Below, piece by piece: positions 57,977 to 63,406 of a stretch of 63,406 nucleotides of DNA. The number at the start of each line of letters is the position of its first letter. The stretch's first letter is position 1. The notes under the pieces were generated by a model. It was not told the DNA's origin. It saw nothing but the letters and a program-made list of their open reading frames with translations, and searched no databases. Origin of the DNA: Cladosporium sp. IMV 00045 (lineage: Eukaryota > Ascomycota > Dothideomycetes > Cladosporiales > Cladosporiaceae); contig MSJI02000646.1 of the NCBI GenBank assembly GCA_001931905.2, positions 152,632 to 216,037 of the forward strand, written 5' to 3'. The position numbers and the translations under genes were made by a program.

Positions 57977-58757
57977 GTGTCGAGCGAGACAGTCAGGGTC
58001 ATCCAACGATTGGTCGCGATAATGGCTAACAACCCTAAAAGCGGTCGCTAAAGCAATCTACGACGATAACCGAGCTTTCTTCTATCATCGCGGCAAAGCA
58101 CACAGCAGACAGGACGCGTACGGCACCCTTCGACGATACACCAAAACAACACCACCACCACCGCCGCGCTTCTGCGGCACGAAGTTTTTCCCTTTCCCAT
58201 ATTTCTCAACTGGCAACAATGTACTATTAACAGCGGATCATTCGGGTACCGTGATAGCGTTACGTCTCAGCGAGGAGTTTCGGTGGAGGCGAGCGAATGG
58301 CGAGGACAGCAGGCAGGCAGGACAGGCAGGGCAGGCAGGAAAAGGGACGGATATTGGGAGGGCACCAAAGGCTTTGCTTTTTCTTTTTTCTTTCTTTTTT
58401 ATTTGGGGACTTGCATAACCATGGAGTAAGCTCCGGAAGAAGCAGAAGAAGAAGACTGAGATCGTCCGCGAGGACCGGCGTGGGAAGTGAGCGTTATCGA
58501 TTGTTTTCTTTCTTTCTTTCTCTTCAGGCCGTCGTAATGGAAAACCTTTCCTCTCAAGCATCTCCTCCCTAGAGCAAACACCTCATCCCTCCCCTAACCC
58601 CGTCACTCATTCCCGCGCGTTCACTGTCATTCTCAAAGAATAAGGAGCGTGGATCAAGCTCAAATGCTGTTCGGCCGTTCATGTCGTGGTAATCATCACA
58701 CTCCCACTCGAATGCCTCCCATCGCGGTCTCCCCCTTTCAGATTTGCCAGTCTGGCT
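57977..58757. other. Intergenic region between two tiny convergent genes
   Basis: 780 bp; a GGCAGG-repeat patch (58310-58345), T-rich and CT-rich runs, no further gene. Confidence 0.45.
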
Positions 58758-58916
58758 TTAGTTCGGGCAGCTCTGCGCACAGTAATAAATCAGATTAAAT
58801 GGCATCACTTTGACGTGCCGGGCCAGCGTAATGCTTCCACCTACCGAGCCACAGCTGCTGCAAGTCTTGGAGCCACCGGCGATCGCGGCGCTGCACTTGG
58901 GGCAGGTGTTGTGCAT
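58758..58916 (-). CDS. Zinc-ribbon microprotein, probably spliced to 28 aa
   Basis: Exon 1 (58916-58845) encodes MHNTCPKCSAAIAGGSKTCS and four more residues; a 72-nt intron (58844-58773, GTAGGT to GCGCAG) and exon 2 (58772-58758) add SCPN. The result has C5, C8, C19, C22 and C26: a CPKC...CSSC zinc-knuckle with a final SCP. The intron is a multiple of three and open, so an unspliced 52-residue form is possible, but splicing gives the tidier cysteine pattern. The frame is also open far upstream (to 59117) with leader-like composition. No function known. Confidence 0.45.
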   Translation of the reverse strand: MHNTCPKCSAAIAGGSKTCSSCGSVGGSITLARHVKVMPFNLIYYCAQSCPN

Positions 58917-59663
58917 CTTTGGAAGTATAGGTAGCTTTGGAGGATTTGGATTTATTATTGACAAGGGTTTTTTTCTGCAGCTTGGTTGAGCGAGATTTCG
59001 ATTGCTCTTGCTGTGGATGTTTTTGCCTTCGAAAGGGTTTGCGGTAAGACTCGAAGTGGGAGGACTGCAGTCGAAGCTGGAAAAGGACGGTGAGGCTGCA
59101 CGCTTAACCCGGATCACCCAAGCTCTGCTGCTCTTAGCGGGTTTTTAGTGGCGGCGGCTATATGCACGAGGAAATCGCGGGCGACTGCCATCGTGCTGCT
59201 ATTGTTGTCCTCGTGCCTCGCATCGCATCGTGTGCCCGCTTGGGGTAATGCACAAAGCAAAAAGTAGGGCTTGATGAAAAGCAAGGAAAGGAGGAAGAGA
59301 AGGAGAGTAGTGTGGATTAAATAAGAACTGATTTTAAGCCGCCCGTCAACATCGTCTAACCGACCTTGATGGCACCAGCGATCGCGCAGATAGCCTTTCG
59401 GTGACGTACAGCCGTACTATTATTTAGCCGACCCTTCAATTCCATCCCACGTCCTCTACGTGCATCTCCCATCTACCTGTCGATCATTGGAATCTCCCGA
59501 TTGACGACCCCACGCTCTCTTGGGACTCCCTCTGAATCTTGGATTTTCTAGAGCGCTATTACTAGCTCTTACGATCCTATCGAACCACTTACCGTCCAGC
59601 TTGTCCCTTCCAAAGCGAAAGCCAAGGAGCGAGGCCACCTCCACTTGGCTCGGATCTGATGCC
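58917..59663. other. Divergent intergenic region before PDK-like gene
   Basis: About 750 bp between divergent starts; contains the promoters of the microprotein and the kinase. The kinase frame is open from 59520, but its family-like sequence starts at 59664. Confidence 0.45.
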
Positions 59664-61070
59664 ATGCTCGCTCAGCGACAAGCGAATCTAGCAAGGCCGT
59701 TCAAAGCGAGCTTTTGCACTCGCTACACCCTCCTGCGCGCAACAAGCAGGCGGTATATCCAAACAGCCACAGTCACCGATGCCGACATCCAGCGCCTGGC
59801 CGCCAAACCGCTGCACCCATTGACCCTAGCCGACCTCTGCAAACATGGCCGGCCTCCTCTGTCGACCCAATCGCTCTTCAACAGCGCCAACTTCACCCTG
59901 CAAATCCTGCCCTCCCGCCTCGCCCACCGCATCCAATCCTTGCGCGCCCTCCCCTACATCGTCGTCGCCAACCCGAACGTCAGCAAAATTCACGGCAACT
60001 ACCTGCACAGCCTGAGCACGCTGCTGCCGTACGCGGAGCGCAAGATCGAGACGCTGGAAGATGAGATCAAGTTCACAGAGGTGATGGCCGACCTGGTGAA
60101 CACGCACAGCAACACGATTGAGATTCTGGCGCGGGGGTTTCTGGAAGCGAGGAAGTACATCAGTCCGGAGGAGATCACGCGCTTCCTGGACGAGCACCTG
60201 CGTGCCAGGATCGGCACGCGTTTGATCGCGGAGCAGCACATCGCGCTGCACTTTTCGTCGAAGGCGCATAAGGACTTGTCGGAGGATCACGATCACTTCC
60301 ACCGCACGAGCAAGGACTCCACGTACATCGGCGTGATCGACACGGCGTTGAAGCCCGCCACGATCATCCGCAACTGCGAGGCGATGGTCGGCGAGATCTG
60401 CGAGTTGAGGTACGGCGTGCGACCCTCCATCGCGCTCACGGGCGACCCAGACACGACCATCGCGCACATCCCCATGCACCTGGAGTACATCCTCACCGAA
60501 CTGCTCAAAAACTCCTTCCGCGCCACGATCGAAGCGGGGATGGAAAAGGAGCCCATCGAAATCACAATCGCGCCCGCTCCCGCGACCGAAGAGCAATCCG
60601 CAGCGTCGCTCAAAGCAGAAGGCGGATCAGCCAACAACGGCCGCCCCGCCATCAGCACAGTCGACCAGGGCGCCATCGACCACGCGTCCGGCATGCACAG
60701 CGCCGGCGTCAGCGGCAACATCAAAGCGCTGGAAAATAGCACGCCAGGCGTCACGATCCGCATCCGCGACCGCGGCGGCGGCATCAGCCCGCTGGTCTAC
60801 AGCAAGCTGTGGGAGTACGGGTTTACGACTTTCAATGAAGACGAGATGAACGACAAACTGTTCGGCGGCGATGGCAGCGGGGGCATGAACGCGCTGGATG
60901 TCATTTCGAGCGGCGCCGGGGGCGGCAGCACTCTGGCTGGTTTGGGCTATGGGTTGCCGCTTGGGAGGGCTTACGCGGAGTATTTTGGCGGTGGCATCGC
61001 GGTGCAGAGTCTTTGGGGTTGGGGCACGGATGTGTATCTCAGCTTGAGGGGGGTGGGTAAGATTAGCTGA
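59664..61070 (+). CDS. Mitochondrial PDK/BCKDK-family kinase (Pkp-like)
   Basis: An intronless 468-residue protein. It begins with an Arg-rich, acid-free targeting sequence (MLAQRQANLARPFKASF and RRYIQTA), followed by the helical BCDHK_Adom3 domain and a GHKL ATPase domain. Markers: ALHFSSKAHKD, N-box EYILTELLKNSFRATIEAG (about 270-290), DRGGGIS (about 369) and GLPLGRAYAEYFGGG (about 427). Family members phosphorylate the E1-alpha subunit of pyruvate (or branched-chain) dehydrogenase in the matrix and switch it off. Between the N-box and G1 box there is a ~55-residue Ser/Ala/Gly-rich insertion (EEQSAASLKAEGGSANN), longer than in animal PDKs. Which yeast Pkp it matches is not decided from sequence alone. 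Confidence 0.93.
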   Translation: MLAQRQANLARPFKASFCTRYTLLRATSRRYIQTATVTDADIQRLAAKPLHPLTLADLCKHGRPPLSTQSLFNSANFTLQILPSRLAHRIQSLRALPYIVVANPNVSKIHGNYLHSLSTLLPYAERKIETLEDEIKFTEVMADLVNTHSNTIEILARGFLEARKYISPEEITRFLDEHLRARIGTRLIAEQHIALHFSSKAHKDLSEDHDHFHRTSKDSTYIGVIDTALKPATIIRNCEAMVGEICELRYGVRPSIALTGDPDTTIAHIPMHLEYILTELLKNSFRATIEAGMEKEPIEITIAPAPATEEQSAASLKAEGGSANNGRPAISTVDQGAIDHASGMHSAGVSGNIKALENSTPGVTIRIRDRGGGISPLVYSKLWEYGFTTFNEDEMNDKLFGGDGSGGMNALDVISSGAGGGSTLAGLGYGLPLGRAYAEYFGGGIAVQSLWGWGTDVYLSLRGVGKIS

Positions 61071-62026
61071 GGCTGGTTTGAGGGTGGCCGATGAAGCGGT
61101 TTACGATTTGGCAAGATTGGGATGGGGATTGAGGTCTTGCTTGCATGGTTTGGACAAGCACTGGAGATCTACACTGCTTGGATTGACTGGGCCAACTTGG
61201 TCGTGCCGACTTGGCTGAGAACGCGCGAACGATTGGCACGGAAAATGTGAACGACACACCAAACTCGGATGCGCCGCATGAGCAGAGCGGAGTCACAGCA
61301 ATAATCACAGCAATAATCAACGCGTTCGTCGCGAACGTGTGATGTTGTGTATGCGAGGCGTGGAAGGCGCGCAGATATTGCATTGCCAAGCTTAAAAGTG
61401 CTCGAACGGCGCGTCTTCAGGATGCAGTGAGGAAGTGCTTGCAGCTTGCAGGTTGAGAAGGGAACTTGGAGATATGGGCGATTGGAAAGAGAAGGGATGG
61501 ATGATCTCCGTACTTGCTATATGAATGAAGCTATGTATTCACGTTTCTATCGTTGTTGTATTTGTTATGTGAGTATCGATCAAAGGGACAGAATAAACAA
61601 TGGCAAAGTACATGTCGCGTGCACGTGTTCTCGCGCATCCTCGAGTTCATAGAGTGGGGTATGGCGGATGGCCCTTGATTTGATGAATGGAAGGGAGGTG
61701 TTCGCTCGCAACGACTCCACTCGCCTCACCACCACATATACTCCCCATACCACCTGACTGCCAATTCCAATACCTTGATGTCTTGACACAGTCACATATC
61801 CCTCCGCCCTACTTCACATCTCTATCCAAGCAAATCCGCCCTGCGACTGACAAAAGCGCGCGTCGCGTCAAACAACCTTTCGTCACAAGAGCAAGCCAGC
61901 GCAAGCGAGAGCGGCGATCATCACTCACACCCTGCTCTTCCACCCGAACGAACCTCGCCCACCGCCCGGGATCTTCGTCGACCACCAGGCAACGCGCGAA
62001 TACCATTTCTACCGTCTCCGAGAGCC
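61071..62026. other. Intergenic region
   Basis: About 950 bp between two same-strand genes. The last 300 bp are C-rich with few T/G runs, like a 5' leader. No gene seen. Confidence 0.45.
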
Positions 62027-63328
62027 ATGGAGACCATGCACGCCGCCTATCCCTCACATCCGCCCCTGCTACCGCCGCCCCGTCTGGTCGAGTCGCGCCC
62101 CAGGCCTTCCTTCGACCAGTCGACGCGTAACATCATGCAAGCCGCCGACGAGCAGTCGCAGCAACTGTCCGCTCCCGCGTCGCAGGAATCGATCGCAAGC
62201 ACACAGAGTTACGGGAGCAGTGCGACTTCGCGGTTGGATAGCAACAGCAATGCGTCACAGTTAACCACCTACACCGAGCCGACTTCGCCTACTTCGAGCG
62301 CGCCATATAGTAAAGTGCAACATTCAACGACGGCCGGCGATCATGGCGTCGATATGCGCGACGAGACGCCGGAGGATCAGACAACGCGCGACGCAGACTT
62401 GGATTCACTCGTTAGCCCGACGAGTATTGCGACGCCGGTCGCGATCAATGGGATGATTAGGACCTCGACGAACATCTCTAGGGATACTCTGGGCAAATCG
62501 TCAACACCGGCGCACATCACACTCAGAGGCAACAGATCGCGTGCTGCTTCCACTGCTTCTTCGAGTAGCAGCAGGGCGGGCGAACTCGCTGCCAACCTCA
62601 AAGCGCGTTTAGGCTACGCGATGACAAAGGTGCAGAACGGATGGGAGCACAAATCGTTCTCCGAAGTCGAGCGACTGGCAGCGCAAAAAGCGTCCAACAG
62701 ACATAGCATGTCTCACCTGGAATACAACAGACGACCGCTGAGCAGCGGCTTGAGCAACGGCACAGCACGCCTATCAATGCACGAACCTCACAACCTCTCC
62801 TCCCTGGACGCCGCAATCTCCTCACCCCCCAAACGCCTCTCCGCAACCTACACGACCTACGCCCCAACCCGCGCACCACACACAACCGCCACGACACCCC
62901 GCCTGCAACCAGCACCCGACATCAGACCCACCAACAACTACCGCAGCCACCCGTACTTACCCCCCGCCCAGCGCTCAAAACACCACCAAAACGTCACCTC
63001 CATGTCCCCTCCCCGCACTCCCATCAACCAACAACCCCGCCGCCCCCACCCCATCCGCACCGACACGCAGACGGCCGAAGCAGAGCGCGACGCTCTCCAA
63101 GCGCTGTTCCAGCTGGGCTCGCCGCACGCGTCGCAAATGTCGCGCGCGCAGACGAATAGTCGCGCCAGCTCGTCGCAGGCGTCGCCTCTGAGGGCCGAGT
63201 TCGCCACGCCGAGACCCGTTACGTTCGCGCGAAGCAGGAGCTCGGAGAGTTTGGATGGGGCGGCTGAGGAGGCTGATGGTGTGAGGGAGAGCAGGGATCG
63301 GGCGCTGGAGGATTTGGAGAGGGGGTGA
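62027..63328 (+). CDS. Whi5/Nrm1-like repressor candidate
   Basis: 433 residues, mostly Ser/Pro/Thr-rich and probably disordered, with one compact motif near residues 187-221: GELAANLKARLGYAMTKVQN followed by GWEHKSFSEVERLA. A short LKxRLxxAxxKVxxxW helix of this type is the mark of the Whi5/Nrm1 (GTB-motif) family, which binds SBF/MBF-type factors and represses G1/S genes until CDK phosphorylation. Many SP/TP sites (TSPTSS, VSPTS, SSPPK) fit CDK control. The C-terminus is acidic (AEEADGVRESRDRALEDLE). Family assignment rests on the one motif. The start is the first of two close Mets after a C-rich leader. Confidence 0.65.
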   Translation: METMHAAYPSHPPLLPPPRLVESRPRPSFDQSTRNIMQAADEQSQQLSAPASQESIASTQSYGSSATSRLDSNSNASQLTTYTEPTSPTSSAPYSKVQHSTTAGDHGVDMRDETPEDQTTRDADLDSLVSPTSIATPVAINGMIRTSTNISRDTLGKSSTPAHITLRGNRSRAASTASSSSSRAGELAANLKARLGYAMTKVQNGWEHKSFSEVERLAAQKASNRHSMSHLEYNRRPLSSGLSNGTARLSMHEPHNLSSLDAAISSPPKRLSATYTTYAPTRAPHTTATTPRLQPAPDIRPTNNYRSHPYLPPAQRSKHHQNVTSMSPPRTPINQQPRRPHPIRTDTQTAEAERDALQALFQLGSPHASQMSRAQTNSRASSSQASPLRAEFATPRPVTFARSRSSESLDGAAEEADGVRESRDRALEDLERG

Positions 63329-63406
63329 GCGGGTAATGTCAGCGTTGGTGGATTTTGCGTTTGTCAGGTGTTTTGTCAACGCTCCCGCGAGCGGGTTTCT
63401 TGGGGG

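Overview
The window reads as nuclear DNA of a filamentous ascomycete (Pezizomycotina), most likely a Dothideomycete of the black-yeast type. The evidence is short introns of about 50-85 nt with GTRNGT-like donors and CTAAC/CTGAC branch sites, intergenic regions of 0.3-3.6 kb, and fungal families such as DUF6594, a PBI2-type inhibitor, a LIM-RhoGAP and a CALB-like lipase. The exact species cannot be read from the sequence.

Left part (1-15666): a small vacuolar-protease-inhibitor gene (PBI2 type) is divergent from the ribosome-biogenesis GTPase BMS1. A 3.5 kb gene-free stretch follows, then a LIM-domain RhoGAP and the convergent 3' end of a nucleocytoplasmic O-GlcNAc transferase (OGT) gene. The OGT gene is cut by a 20-N gap.

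Middle part (15687-30027): a gap-bounded contig carries a complete OGT gene, a divergently transcribed pair (a protein with two retropepsin-like domains, and a DUF6594 membrane protein), and a PRS5-type PRPP synthetase that lacks its first exon at the second gap.

Right part (30048-63406): the same genes appear again (OGT without its 3' end, double retropepsin, DUF6594, complete PRS5), diverged by a few percent in OGT and far more elsewhere. Then come a POM33/TMEM33 protein, an AAD-type aldo-keto reductase, a thioredoxin-fold AhpC/TSA-like protein, a secreted CALB-like lipase, a MYND zinc-finger protein, two tiny cysteine-rich proteins, a mitochondrial PDK-type kinase and a Whi5/Nrm1-like repressor.

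The apparent 13-14 kb tandem duplication is probably not real. The last 116 bases before gap 1 (15551-15666) are identical to the first 116 bases after gap 2 (30048-30163), including two positions where the middle contig differs. Joining them there gives an OGT of 4974 nt, exactly the length of the intact middle-contig copy. The middle contig therefore looks like an alternative allele or homeolog (haplotig) scaffolded into its own counterpart, which points to a diploid, hybrid or duplicated genome.

The most unusual biology is the divergent double-retropepsin/DUF6594 pair. The two versions of the protease keep both DTG active sites, but their N-terminal ~150-165 residues are almost unalignable, while the neighbouring genes stay nearly the same.
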